A stretch of DNA of 64,000 nt from a virus (IMGVR_UViG_3300048694_001005:1-64000), one strand, 5' to 3'. Numbered from the stretch's first letter, positions 41,778 to 50,467 are shown. Notes: generated from the letters alone by a model not told the origin. Numbers and translations: made by a program.

Positions 41778-43172
41778 TTAATATGGCGTCTTTCTCGTCT
41801 TGGTGCCGTTGGCTGTCCTAGTGTGATAAACTGTACCAGCCTCCCAAGTACCATCCGCTCGCTGCTCAAAATACAAATGTTCCTCTATAAAGTCTTTAAC
41901 CTCAAACATATAATCGGCATTACTACCGGCTTCAACATCTATAGCACCAGCTATTATGGTATCCAAGCTCTTTATTCCCATCTCTAGGTTTTGGCCATAG
42001 GCTTCGTCGGCAAAATCTATTAACTGGCCAGGGGTAACTGGAATAGCTTCTAATATTTCGTACTGTGCTTGCGATACTTCTGGCCTAAACTCCAAATAAT
42101 TCTCGCGAGATCTAGAAACTGCGTCCCAATCAATATCTCCCTCTTCAGGATGGCCCTGGGGATATGCGTAATTTTGCCGCAAATATTTGTACCATTCATC
42201 GTCTTCGGTCTCAATCTCATTGATCTTTTGATCCAAATATTCACTGATGGCACGATACGCTGATTTAAGCAAGGGTGCTAACACCGTATCTGGCGCAAAA
42301 AATATACTGTTACGTATTGATGGATCAACTTGAAAGAAAAACTCAGTAAGATCACCAAATCTATCACGTATCAAATACAATGGGCTAACTGGCTCATCCT
42401 GCGCATCCATAAACTGTTCACTTTGTAGATGAACTTGATACTTTTCACCAGGATGTTGGGGTTTCTTGGGCAACATTACTAACAGTGGACCATCTTTGTT
42501 GTAATGATTGAAATAGTTTTGCCCACGTGTAGCTGCGGTACACCAACGTGTGCCACGTCCATAATAACAGGCCGCAGTTTGATCTTCCGGAATAATGATA
42601 CGTACTTGATCAGTATCTAACACCACTTGAGCTGTGCCACGATCCTGTACATCCTCCTCGGGAATTTCAAATTGATCCATAGTGCCCATGAATTCTTTGA
42701 ATGACGGATATCGATTTATGTCATTTAGCGGTGGCTTAATTAACCGACGTCTTTTCAACACACTGAGTTTGTATAAGTTTTCTTTTACCGTACTTAATAC
42801 ATCTTCAATCTTTACGCGGCTGTTGCTGTAAGTCTTGACTATCCACTGAACATATTCTTTATGTGGTGTGGGGTCAGCATCTTCCAATGTTTTGATTATA
42901 GCTATAACTAGATTTGGTTTAATTTTTTCCAGTATCTCTGGTGCAGTTGCTCTGTTAACTGTAATAAAAGATCCCAACACATCAAAACGTATTGTACGAT
43001 CGTGATAACGTTCAGGTTTGGCTGCCATATCAACTATGGTCCAGGCTCCATCCAAAGCTGCTGGCAAATTTAAAGTACCTTCATTACGGTGAAAAGCCGC
43101 TATAAGCTTGGCACCATAATTTTGTGCTGTTCGGTTTAGATCGTATTCCGCTAAGATTTCATGGGCTCGCAT
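41778..43172 (-). CDS. CTS-led protein with GTRWCTA motif, unknown
   Basis: The product has 464 residues from the ATG at 43172; eight extra codons upstream contain the late box and are unlikely to be coding. It begins MRAHEILAEYD (LAE site). A conserved-looking core, YGRGTRWCTAAT at 204-215 then NHYNKDGPLLVMLP, recurs in diverse phage proteins of unknown function; the Cys and surrounding Arg/Trp suggest an active site. Residues 250-330 are beta-rich and the rest helical. GCTAAATA ends 5 nt before the ATG and there is no ribosome site, so a leaderless start is possible. Confidence 0.65.
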   Translation of the reverse strand: MRAHEILAEYDLNRTAQNYGAKLIAAFHRNEGTLNLPAALDGAWTIVDMAAKPERYHDRTIRFDVLGSFITVNRATAPEILEKIKPNLVIAIIKTLEDADPTPHKEYVQWIVKTYSNSRVKIEDVLSTVKENLYKLSVLKRRRLIKPPLNDINRYPSFKEFMGTMDQFEIPEEDVQDRGTAQVVLDTDQVRIIIPEDQTAACYYGRGTRWCTAATRGQNYFNHYNKDGPLLVMLPKKPQHPGEKYQVHLQSEQFMDAQDEPVSPLYLIRDRFGDLTEFFFQVDPSIRNSIFFAPDTVLAPLLKSAYRAISEYLDQKINEIETEDDEWYKYLRQNYAYPQGHPEEGDIDWDAVSRSRENYLEFRPEVSQAQYEILEAIPVTPGQLIDFADEAYGQNLEMGIKSLDTIIAGAIDVEAGSNADYMFEVKDFIEEHLYFEQRADGTWEAGTVYHTRTANGTKTRKTPY

Positions 43173-43177
43173 CCGTA

Positions 43178-43185
43178 TATTTAGC
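43178..43185 (-). promoter_or_regulatory. Late-type box 5 nt from a start codon
   Basis: GCTAAATA lies between the terminator hairpin at 43199-43214 and the ATG at 43172, leaving no room for a normal leader. This is the strongest case for leaderless late mRNA in the window. Confidence 0.6.
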
Positions 43186-43198
43186 TTTAAGATCACAA

Positions 43199-43214
43199 GG
43201 CCCCTTTCGGGGCC
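43199..43214 (-). terminator. GC-rich terminator hairpin
   Basis: GGCCCC pairs with GGGGCC across a GAAA tetraloop (minus strand), followed by TTGTGATCTT. It lies 9 nt after the stop of the 75-residue gene. The U-tract is weak. Confidence 0.6.
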
Positions 43215-43222
43215 AGTTTTAC

Positions 43223-43450
43223 TTAGGTCTTGCTTACAAACTCATTGAGCTTGCTAGCTTGAGCTATTACTGCATCAGCATCGGGAAAATCAGGTAAGTC
43301 CGGATACGGTGCCACACTGCCGGGGTTCCTGCCCACCTCAATTTGATACCGTTCACGTAATGCTTCACGCTTTTGGAAAATTGGTGTCGTTAAGATCTCG
43401 TTGGCCAATTTTAATAGATCGAGACGAATCTCGTAGGGTGTTTTGCTCAT
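43223..43450 (-). CDS. Small conserved late protein, unknown
   Basis: This 75-residue protein begins MSKTPYEIRLDLLKLANEI and is helical, with a Pro-rich centre (VAPYPDLPDFPDADA). I know it only as a conserved hypothetical in aquatic T4-like phages. AAAGGAGG precedes the ATG, and it has its own late box and terminator, so it is probably abundant. A small virion or head-completion role is inferred. Confidence 0.65.
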   Translation of the reverse strand: MSKTPYEIRLDLLKLANEILTTPIFQKREALRERYQIEVGRNPGSVAPYPDLPDFPDADAVIAQASKLNEFVSKT

Positions 43451-43495
43451 GATGCCTCCTTTCTGTGTGATGTGTGTATGCTACACGAGCCATGA

Positions 43496-43503
43496 TATTT
43501 AGC
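43496..43503 (-). promoter_or_regulatory. Late-type promoter box
   Basis: GCTAAATA lies 45 nt before the ATG at 43450, with a strong AAAGGAGG in between, and follows the terminator at 43521-43544. Confidence 0.55.
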
Positions 43504-43520
43504 TGGTAAAATTTAGTCAA

Positions 43521-43544
43521 CAAAAAACCCACCGAAGTGGGTTT
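43521..43544 (-). terminator. Strong UUCG-loop terminator
   Basis: An 8-bp stem (43525-43532 with 43537-43544) closes a TTCG tetraloop on the minus strand and runs into TTTTTTG. It ends the 191-residue gene. Confidence 0.88.
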
Positions 43545-43561
43545 AGAGTTTTATTAATTCC

Positions 43562-44137
43562 TTAAATTAAATTTTTTATCTCGGCTGCTCTGTCACGTTT
43601 CTCGTATTCTTTTTGTTTTCGCATTTCCATATATTTACTGACAGCTATATATATTCCGCCCAAAATAACTGCTAGGGTTATTCCAGCCCAAACTATTTGT
43701 GCGCCTTTAGCCTTATCCAAATTTGATAATATTTCAAAAACCGTCATCATGTTTTCAAAGTCGGCGTCTGATGCGTATTGGGCGGATGATGGTAATATTT
43801 TTAACGTCCACCCCGCAAGTGTTCCTATGGATGCAAGAAATACACCCAAACCTATAACAAACTTATCAGCAAAATCTTCATTCACTTGTGCCTGTGTACC
43901 TGCTAGTTTTTGAAGTTTGGACGTAAATTCCTGTCCAGATTTGGAACTTTCTAATGCTTGTTTTATCTCAGGAAACATGCCTTTAGCTTGTTTCAAATAT
44001 GGTGCTAATTGCGGTAAATTCAAAGCCTGCATGGCAAATTTTTTAAGTGTGGGCAATATACTACTTAACATACCCTCATCCAACTGCTGACTTTCTTCCA
44101 ATATGTCTATATATCTGCGTAATAGTTCGGTACTCAT
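43562..44137 (-). CDS. Membrane protein with CTS-like start
   Basis: The product has 191 residues. It begins MSTELLRRYIDILEESQQLDEGM, with ILE and LDE-G sites. A helical region is followed by two transmembrane segments (about 94-114, VIGLGVFLASIGTLAGWTL, and 148-166, IVWAGITLAVILGGIYIAV) and a charged tail. It may insert into the host membrane, perhaps as an injected protein or an auxiliary holin. GCTAAATA and AAAGGGG precede it. Confidence 0.65.
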   Translation of the reverse strand: MSTELLRRYIDILEESQQLDEGMLSSILPTLKKFAMQALNLPQLAPYLKQAKGMFPEIKQALESSKSGQEFTSKLQKLAGTQAQVNEDFADKFVIGLGVFLASIGTLAGWTLKILPSSAQYASDADFENMMTVFEILSNLDKAKGAQIVWAGITLAVILGGIYIAVSKYMEMRKQKEYEKRDRAAEIKNLI

Positions 44138-44154
44138 AACAATTCCCCTTTGTA

Positions 44155-44162
44155 TATTTAGC
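44155..44162 (-). promoter_or_regulatory. Late-type promoter box
   Basis: GCTAAATA lies 17 nt before the ATG at 44137, with AAAGGGG in between. Confidence 0.55.
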
Positions 44163-44241
44163 AGGTTTTTGCTTTTTTACAACGGTCTCCGTGCCATCGA
44201 GCTACTGTTTTATTGTGTCGGTATGATATGTTTTCCTCCTT

Positions 44242-45678
44242 TTACTCAGTAATTTTTAATACTAAGTTACCGCAATCCCAAAATCTACGATACCCCGCCG
44301 CAAACATATTTTGACTTTCTGTTAATGTCATGCTAAAGGATGGTAGCCACTTGCTTAACTTTGTTTTTTGGCACCTATACCTACTTATAGGCACCGACCC
44401 ATCAGTCCAAAAGTAACCGGGGCCAGTTTTGTTTATTAACTGGAATCCCGCAGCGATATAACCAACTGCTTGACTTTTAGCGCGGTCACAATAGGTTACA
44501 ATGTTGGTTCCGTATTTTTGCTTGATAAATTTCAGCAACTTGCTTAATCCACCAACCACAGTGATCCCAGGCATAGAACAAAATCGTAATATTTCTAAGT
44601 CAAACTCTTTTGAAAACCTAGACTTACCAATTGTGATTAACTGTACTAATTCATTGTTGTGATATAATCCGACTGCTGCATGACACGCAACATATCCCTG
44701 TAAGTGGGTTGCTTCTAAAAACAACTTTTGCTCTTTAGTACCTACCAACTTGATCTCGCAGGATCGTGCAAAAATTCTGTTGTTTAGCCCTATTTTTGAT
44801 TTAATTATGCTCTTAACTATATCAGTTTTGTGATTCCATTCAAAATCAGTAATATGTAAAAGTGCTATTCCTTCTGCTTCGGCCGCTGACGTTTTGTCGA
44901 TGTGTCTTTGTTTATATTCTGGTTTATTGCCGTTGGGAGTCCAACTATGCCAATACAATCCATTTATCTCTATAGCTAACTTGTGTTCAGGCAAATAGAT
45001 ATCTAATTCTTTATTTCCCAAGATAGACCAATTGCCTAACTCATACTTTACTCCAAGTTCATCCAAATATTCTGCAACTCGTTTCTCCTCTAAACTATAA
45101 TTACTTCTACGTCGTATCTTAAATCCATGTCTCCTGCAGTATTCTGCTACAGTCCCATAATATATATTCAGCTCATCGGCGATGTCGACTAAACTCTTGC
45201 CTAATACGTTGTATTGTTCATTTAACCAAGAATAATCACCCAAGCACTGCGACGCTTTTACGGACATTTTACTTTTAGTCCAGATATGCTTTATATCTTC
45301 TCTCTGACTATTGAACTCCACTCCATATTTCATTAACATCGACTTTTGTCGTTGAGTATTAATCTCCATACGCCTGTCTGCGGAATATTTGGATTTTGTT
45401 AACGCGACCCGCGCTGATATACGTTGACTGGTGCAGGGGCATGACGACGCTGGGCCACATCCTGTAAATCCGGTTGATATGCGACCAAACTTTCGAATTT
45501 TTCCATTTGGGCATTTATTGGTTTGCTGATATATCGCGCTGTATATTTGTGCCGGCAATGATTCGTCAGTTACCAGTGTATTTTGTTTAATCCACTCAAG
45601 TAACTTTGGATCTTTTTTGATTGTCCTAACATACGTCTTGGCATTTTCATTAATTAGTTTAAGAATTTGTTCTCGCAT
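44242..45678 (-). CDS. Hef-like homing endonuclease downstream of gene 23
   Basis: The product has 478 residues. The central domain (about 195-290) is a Vsr/PD-(D/E)xK-type nuclease: EEKRVAEYLDELGVKYE, NKELDIYLPEHKLAIEINGLYWHS and a terminal HITDFEW. A zinc-like cluster CGPASSCPC lies near 75-83 and a helix-turn-helix-like segment (KSLVDIADELNIYYGTVAEY) near 160. The C-terminal 180 residues form another domain. The layout matches free-standing endonucleases next to T4-like head genes that spread by cutting intein-free or insertion-free relatives. An unused AAGGAGG sits directly after its stop. Confidence 0.8.
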   Translation of the reverse strand: MREQILKLINENAKTYVRTIKKDPKLLEWIKQNTLVTDESLPAQIYSAIYQQTNKCPNGKIRKFGRISTGFTGCGPASSCPCTSQRISARVALTKSKYSADRRMEINTQRQKSMLMKYGVEFNSQREDIKHIWTKSKMSVKASQCLGDYSWLNEQYNVLGKSLVDIADELNIYYGTVAEYCRRHGFKIRRRSNYSLEEKRVAEYLDELGVKYELGNWSILGNKELDIYLPEHKLAIEINGLYWHSWTPNGNKPEYKQRHIDKTSAAEAEGIALLHITDFEWNHKTDIVKSIIKSKIGLNNRIFARSCEIKLVGTKEQKLFLEATHLQGYVACHAAVGLYHNNELVQLITIGKSRFSKEFDLEILRFCSMPGITVVGGLSKLLKFIKQKYGTNIVTYCDRAKSQAVGYIAAGFQLINKTGPGYFWTDGSVPISRYRCQKTKLSKWLPSFSMTLTESQNMFAAGYRRFWDCGNLVLKITE

Positions 45679-45720
45679 ACTCTTATATATGCTATAAAAT
45701 GTGGCGGCGTCAAATATTTT

Positions 45721-45749
45721 GGAAAAACAAAAGCCCCATTGACGGGGCT
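45721..45749. terminator. Terminator after gene 23
   Basis: A 6-bp stem (45732-45737 with 45744-45749) runs into TTTGTTTTTCC on the minus strand. It separates the major capsid gene from the homing endonuclease gene. A flanking pyrimidine run on the other side makes it possibly bidirectional. Confidence 0.75.
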
Positions 45750-45783
45750 CTTGTTTTGCGTTTACTACTAGTTACAACAGAGA

Positions 45784-46962
45784 TTAACTGAATGTCAAGT
45801 TGCTGACAGAAATCTCGCCGAGGTAGTCTCCGGCATTTCCCAGCGAACTTGCGGTATTGGTCAATTCTATGTAGCCATATCTCGTCATAAAGCCAACGAC
45901 TGGTTCGAAGGTATTTGGATCCAGCACAACGCCGCTGCTCATCAATGGAATGTATGGGCAGTAGAATGCTGCTGCATCTGCTTCGCTGCTACCTTTGTAA
46001 CCAACAAGTACTGCGGTGCTATCACTTGCGTAGCTATCAACGTAAACTTTCATAGCGCCGTTCAGTGTACCAACGAACTTAGTGTTAGTTGGGGCTTCAA
46101 AGGTGCCTTCAGTTGTACGTGCAAAAGCCGAAGTAGTTGCGCTTTGTAGCACGGTTAGGGCTGTTGGGCTAACTACGCACCAGTTACCAGCGCCACGACG
46201 TGTACGTGCAGCGATCTTGTTTGCAACGCGGTTGATAAGAACAGCAAGTGCAGCGTGTTCATCACCAACGAAAGTTGCGGTACCGCTAACTGCGGCTTGG
46301 TTAAATGTTTCTTCAGTTGCTGCAAGGCTGCGCAAGCTGTTCAGGACTTCTTGGTCGATTTCAACCGTAATTTCCTGAGCCAATGCTGCCATGATTTCTG
46401 CTTCAACATCAAGGCCGTGCATAGCTTGTGCATCTTGTGCAGCTTCAAACGTCCAGCGAGCGCTCAACTTGCGTGTACGAGCTTCAACTGTCTGCTTGAG
46501 GATCTGCACGTTGATCTTACGACCAGGTGAACCTTCAAGAGCGGTTGTTGCGCTTGCGCGAGCTGTAGCTGCATCACCTGAGTAAGCAACTGCAATTTTG
46601 AATGGGCTCAGTGCTTCGTCACCGGCGGTTGTGTCGGTGTTTAAGCTGCTGGTGTCATTCATTGTCTCTGCATAACGAACACGCAGAGTGTGGATCTGTG
46701 CGATTGGACCAGTCATTGGCTGAACGCCAACGATTTCGTTCGCAATCACGGTTGGCATAACACGACGGATCACTGGAAGGATCACGCGATTTAGGGTAGC
46801 AACGTTACCTACTGCTGTTGCACCGGTGGTCGCAGTTTCCATCAAGTGTTTGCGTGTGTTTTCCAACACAACTGCCATACTCGTACGGCGTGAACCTTGA
46901 AGACCTTCTAACAGGGCTTCTTTTGTTTCACCCCAACGACTTTCTAGTAATGCTTTTGTCAT
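45784..46962 (-). CDS. 23: gp23, major capsid protein
   Basis: The product has 392 residues, shorter than T4 gp23 (521) but similar to marine T4-like versions. It builds the HK97-fold shell. Recognised segments are ATLNRVILPVIRRVMPTVIANEIVGVQPMTGP, typed here in pieces as IANEIVGVQPMTGP, then IHTLRVRYAE, and the C-terminal GFMTRYGYIELTNTASSLGN-type end. In T4 the N-terminus is removed by gp21; LMETATTG near 40-47 offers a hydrophobic-x-Glu site (LME). AAGGAG precedes the ATG. Folding probably needs the phage GroES-like protein. Confidence 0.95.
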   Translation of the reverse strand: MTKALLESRWGETKEALLEGLQGSRRTSMAVVLENTRKHLMETATTGATAVGNVATLNRVILPVIRRVMPTVIANEIVGVQPMTGPIAQIHTLRVRYAETMNDTSSLNTDTTAGDEALSPFKIAVAYSGDAATARASATTALEGSPGRKINVQILKQTVEARTRKLSARWTFEAAQDAQAMHGLDVEAEIMAALAQEITVEIDQEVLNSLRSLAATEETFNQAAVSGTATFVGDEHAALAVLINRVANKIAARTRRGAGNWCVVSPTALTVLQSATTSAFARTTEGTFEAPTNTKFVGTLNGAMKVYVDSYASDSTAVLVGYKGSSEADAAAFYCPYIPLMSSGVVLDPNTFEPVVGFMTRYGYIELTNTASSLGNAGDYLGEISVSNLTFS

Positions 46963-46984
46963 TTTTACTTTCTCCTTAATTGTA

Positions 46985-48088
46985 CTACTTTAGCCCTGCT
47001 AGACGCTTGAGTTCCACGACGTTACTGTCTGTGTTCTCTACAACCGTCTTAACAGCTTTGTCACCAGTCACTTCTTTACGGCTTTCTGCCAGTACTTGCT
47101 TATTAGCCTGTACTTCTGCAGGTTTACCGTTAGTTAGAACTGCTGGTAGATACTTGTCAAATGCGGACTTTAGCTTAGGAGTCTGCACTGATTCCAACAA
47201 CTCGCTCATTACACGTGCCTTATCTTTGGTTAGTGTGCCCAGCAATTCGTTCATAGTCTCCTTGCGTTCCATTAAATCTTTCTGAACGCGGATTTGTGAC
47301 TCTTTGCTTTCCACCAACTTAGTCTTAGCAGCGATTACTTTTTTACTTTCCGCAATGATAGCTTCCTGACCAGCAATAAGTTTATTAAGCTTACTGATCT
47401 CTGTGTTTTCATTTAGGTGAGTAACTGTAAATTCACTTGCAAAGGCTTCAAAAATGCGGCGACCAAACATATTTTCGCGAGCTTCTTTGATGTCTTTCTT
47501 GAACTGTGTAAGTTCAGCTCTTAGATTCTTGGCCACTGATTCCTTAACAATAGCTGCGCTCTGGGTCACAAATTTCTTTTCTAGTGATTCCAGTTGAGCT
47601 TTTGCGTTGGACATCAAGCGAACTTTGGTTTCAGCCAAATCGCGCTTGTCGATGGTGAACTCCTGAATCTCTTCAGCTAATTGCTTGATCACAAATTTCT
47701 CTAGACGAGCGATTGCTTCGTTTTGAGTTTTGCGATCTGCACGTAGTTCCTGAATTTCTTCAGCAAGTTTACCAGTCAAGAACTTGTTGAATTTACGACC
47801 AGTTTCCATTGCATGATTCTTAAATGCAACGCGGTCTTCCATCAACTTGCGCTTGTCTTCTGCAAATTCTTGCAACTCTTGTTTCAGACTTTCGGTCACC
47901 ATTTTGTCTAAAGCTTCAACCATAACCGACTTATCATGCTCGTAGTTTCTGGCGAATTCTTCACGTAGCTCGGCGCGGACCTGTTCACGGGTCTCTGCCA
48001 ACTTTGATTCCCAAGCTTCGCTAATAGCTTGCTTGGTATCTTCGTTCACCAATCCACTATCGATCAGGGGTTTTATCGCTTCTAGCAT
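46985..48088 (-). CDS. 22: gp22, prohead core scaffold
   Basis: The product has 367 residues from MLEAIKPLIDSGLV at 48088; the frame extends upstream but AAGGAG sits 8 nt before this ATG. It is almost entirely charged coiled-coil, as expected for the internal scaffold that is destroyed by gp21 after shell assembly. It ends VVELKRLAGLK, an ELxxLAG peptide shared with other late proteins here. It lies between gene 21 and gene 23 as in T4, separated from 21 by an inserted endonuclease gene. Confidence 0.85.
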   Translation of the reverse strand: MLEAIKPLIDSGLVNEDTKQAISEAWESKLAETREQVRAELREEFARNYEHDKSVMVEALDKMVTESLKQELQEFAEDKRKLMEDRVAFKNHAMETGRKFNKFLTGKLAEEIQELRADRKTQNEAIARLEKFVIKQLAEEIQEFTIDKRDLAETKVRLMSNAKAQLESLEKKFVTQSAAIVKESVAKNLRAELTQFKKDIKEARENMFGRRIFEAFASEFTVTHLNENTEISKLNKLIAGQEAIIAESKKVIAAKTKLVESKESQIRVQKDLMERKETMNELLGTLTKDKARVMSELLESVQTPKLKSAFDKYLPAVLTNGKPAEVQANKQVLAESRKEVTGDKAVKTVVENTDSNVVELKRLAGLK

Positions 48089-48687
48089 TTGGTTCTCCTT
48101 AATAGGACTTCTTGTAACCCTCTGTCCTGTTGGGTTATTCCGGTGTCGAGTTCTTGGGCACCGCAAATTCTCTTTTTGTTTTGCTTAGTTAATCTTTCTG
48201 TGTTACCAATTTTTAGACGTTGTTCGGGTGTAAATGAATGTCCTGGTTTACCTTTTCTGGTATTTCCTGATCTAATGCCATTTAATCGTACTTTTTCATT
48301 AGTTTCTTTCGTCAAACCTTTATTCCAAGCGACTCGACCTTTTTTAGATTTTGATAATTTATCTTTATGCCTCTGACTCATTGGTCCTTTTTGCTTACCA
48401 GACATTGAAAATTTTTTATCATTATTAGATTGGTTAAAACTTCTAGAATCGTTTTTGGCATCTAATAACTGTAGAATTTCACTTTCTAGTTCAATCATTT
48501 CGGACGGGCTACCTGTTGCAATTATATGTCGATACCACTCTTCTTTATTTTCTAAGATCATAGGTTTGACTAACTTGCTTGAACAGATGTAACCATCATC
48601 TGGATGGCAACCTCTTGCTGTTCGTGACCCCACATACCAATTCAACGTGGGTATGTGGGTCCATTTGTAAAGAAAAGCTGTAGTCAT
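48082..48687 (-). CDS. GIY-YIG-type homing endonuclease between genes 21 and 22
   Basis: The product has 201 residues. The N-terminus, FLYKWTHIPTLNWYVGSRTA, has the first and second strand of a GIY-YIG nuclease (YKW and YVG), followed by a catalytic-type Arg (R23) and a Glu (IELESEI). A NUMOD3-like DNA-binding motif, MSQRHKDKLSKSKKGRVAWN, lies near 102-121. Its start overlaps the gp21 stop (ATGA) and its end overlaps the gp22 start, so it fits seamlessly into the head operon. Its last codons contain the ribosome site of gene 22. Confidence 0.8.
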   Translation of the reverse strand: MTTAFLYKWTHIPTLNWYVGSRTARGCHPDDGYICSSKLVKPMILENKEEWYRHIIATGSPSEMIELESEILQLLDAKNDSRSFNQSNNDKKFSMSGKQKGPMSQRHKDKLSKSKKGRVAWNKGLTKETNEKVRLNGIRSGNTRKGKPGHSFTPEQRLKIGNTERLTKQNKKRICGAQELDTGITQQDRGLQEVLLRRTKC

Positions 48688-49322
48688 TTTAATTTCAGTT
48701 CGTTTATAAGTTTTAATACCGATTCTCTCAAATACTTTTGTACTCTTAGATCGGCACTAACATCCTTAGATGCTTCGATCACCCTATGTCCACCCTGCAT
48801 ATTCATCAACCCTTCAAATACAGGTTTAGGATAAGCATTTGGGGCACTGGGTTGTGCCACGATATCAACTGTTACTATTTCAAAGTTACGTACCTTGCCC
48901 GTGCCGTCATCAACTTCACCACTGCCACGTGAACTGACACCTAGTTTTACACCACAATCCAACATGGTTTTAACTATGTTGCCCATGGGTGTTGGAATAA
49001 TTCTCATTTTTCCAAAACCATTAGGACCATCCATCCACATTTTAGTAATTACGTGACTAACACGGTCTAAGTTAATTTTTAGGTCAGCTGGGTGATCTAC
49101 CTCGCCCAATACGCTGTGTCCTTTGGCAATTTGTTCGTTAATAAAATCTACTGCCTTGCTAATTTCTTCAACTGGGTAGATGCGTTTATTTTGATTCTCA
49201 ACCGCTGCCTGAATAAAGATACCTTTGAGAAAAAGATCCTTTCGTTCGCCAGTGCCCTCAGTCTCTAGTACTAAGTTTGCCTGGTCGAACGAAAGTTGTT
49301 CTCTAAGTAATGTTGTAGACAT
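48684..49322 (-). CDS. 21: gp21, prohead maturation protease
   Basis: The product has 212 residues, the same size as T4 gp21 (212). It is the serine protease that cuts scaffold, capsid and internal proteins at (I/L)-x-E sites. H77 in GEVDHP and serine 130/131 in GVSSRGSGEV are the expected catalytic residues of this herpes-assemblin-like family; EIVTVDIVAQPSAPNA supplies the conserved third strand. Its specificity is central to the CTS-like peptides found throughout the window. Confidence 0.93.
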   Translation of the reverse strand: MSTTLLREQLSFDQANLVLETEGTGERKDLFLKGIFIQAAVENQNKRIYPVEEISKAVDFINEQIAKGHSVLGEVDHPADLKINLDRVSHVITKMWMDGPNGFGKMRIIPTPMGNIVKTMLDCGVKLGVSSRGSGEVDDGTGKVRNFEIVTVDIVAQPSAPNAYPKPVFEGLMNMQGGHRVIEASKDVSADLRVQKYLRESVLKLINELKLK

Positions 49323-49336
49323 GCTGGTCTTATTAC

Positions 49337-50386
49337 TTAATCAATCACGCTATTTTTGTTTGTACCACTAGCTTGGCTTGTAGTTGGCTTCTTTGCAGCT
49401 TCCAACTTCTTGCTACCACCAGCAGTATTTTGCACTTTGCCAATCAAATCTTTTGGCTTCTCTGAGCTAGGTGCGCTCTTGCCATCTGGATTTGCTTGAC
49501 CACCGCTGCCACGTGCGATATTTTTTGTAGTACCGCCCATGTCATTCTTTCCTGCAACGGGATTTTTTGTGTAAACCGTAGCTACTCTACCTGCGTTACC
49601 AACACCTTTACCTTCGGTGTTCTCAGGTGTAGAAACTTTTTCAACATATTCACGCATTAGTTCTGCTACGCTTTTTGTACGAAATTGTTTGCTTTCTTCC
49701 ACAGTTTCTTCTTCCTCTTCTTCCTCGTCTTCTTCGGCAGACTCTTCCAAGGATTCTTCTTCCTCTTCTTCAGCTGCTTCTTCTACGGTTTCTTCCTCAG
49801 AAGCTTCGTCTAGCGACTCTTCATCCTCTTCGCCAGCTTCTTCTTCACCGGCTTCTTCTTCGTCACCCATTTCTTCTTCGCCGTCGTCTTCACCGCCAAA
49901 GTCTGGGTCATCAATGCCATCGTTGTGCTCTGGCTCGTTCTTTTCATCGGCCATAAGATCGTCAAATTCACGCTTTAATTCTTCCAGCGCATCTTCTAGA
50001 TCCATAACGCGATCTTCAAGTTCTTCTTCGCCACCCATGTCATCGGCACCCATTTCATCGCCCATGCCATCGCCTGCTGGCTCGTCACCAAACTCGCCAG
50101 CCATGTCCTGTGCTTGATCGTCACTGGGCATATCCATGGCCATTTCGTCATCTTCTTCGCTGACTAAATCTTCTTCAACTTCGCCCTGCATATCGCTCAT
50201 ACCTTCATCGGCCATAGCAGGATCCATTGCTACTTCTTCTAAATCGGTTTCGTCAAGTACACTTTCGTAAATTTGACGGCTGCGATTAACTACTATATCA
50301 TGAAATACAGCACGAGCTTTGTCGGTCTCATCGTTTAGGATGTACTCAATCAGCTGCTCATACTGGTTAGATGTTCTTTTGCTCAT
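49337..50386 (-). CDS. Acidic prohead core-type protein
   Basis: The product has 349 residues. The first 60 are a helical domain (YEQLIEYILNDETDKARAVF). Residues 60-225 are an extreme Asp/Glu run with Met and Gly. The C-terminus is disordered and basic-neutral with KSVAELMREYVEKV near 240. T4 carries small core proteins gp67 and gp68 here, and gp67 is also very acidic. The role is inferred from position and charge: internal scaffold, probably degraded by gp21. Confidence 0.7.
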   Translation of the reverse strand: MSKRTSNQYEQLIEYILNDETDKARAVFHDIVVNRSRQIYESVLDETDLEEVAMDPAMADEGMSDMQGEVEEDLVSEEDDEMAMDMPSDDQAQDMAGEFGDEPAGDGMGDEMGADDMGGEEELEDRVMDLEDALEELKREFDDLMADEKNEPEHNDGIDDPDFGGEDDGEEEMGDEEEAGEEEAGEEDEESLDEASEEETVEEAAEEEEEESLEESAEEDEEEEEEETVEESKQFRTKSVAELMREYVEKVSTPENTEGKGVGNAGRVATVYTKNPVAGKNDMGGTTKNIARGSGGQANPDGKSAPSSEKPKDLIGKVQNTAGGSKKLEAAKKPTTSQASGTNKNSVID

Positions 50387-50422
50387 ATAAGACTCCTTTT
50401 AGGGTTAGCATATCTACATGGA

Positions 50423-50430
50423 TATTTACT
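50423..50430 (-). promoter_or_regulatory. Late-type box AGTAAATA
   Basis: AGTAAATA lies 36 nt before the ATG at 50386, with AAAGGAG between, directly after the terminator at 50441-50467. Confidence 0.5.
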
Positions 50431-50440
50431 ACATACATAA

Positions 50441-50467
50441 AAAAACCGCTTGATATAAGCGGTTTTT
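50441..50467. terminator. Bidirectional rho-independent terminator
   Basis: A perfect 11-bp stem (50441-50451 with 50457-50467) has A-tracts and T-tracts on both sides. It ends the portal and 87-residue gene unit. Confidence 0.9.

Noticed and set aside
49617-50117. Ser-rich plus-strand open frame opposite the acidic core gene
   Set aside because: It is the reverse complement of GAA/GAT repeats encoding Glu/Asp; no start site or domain.
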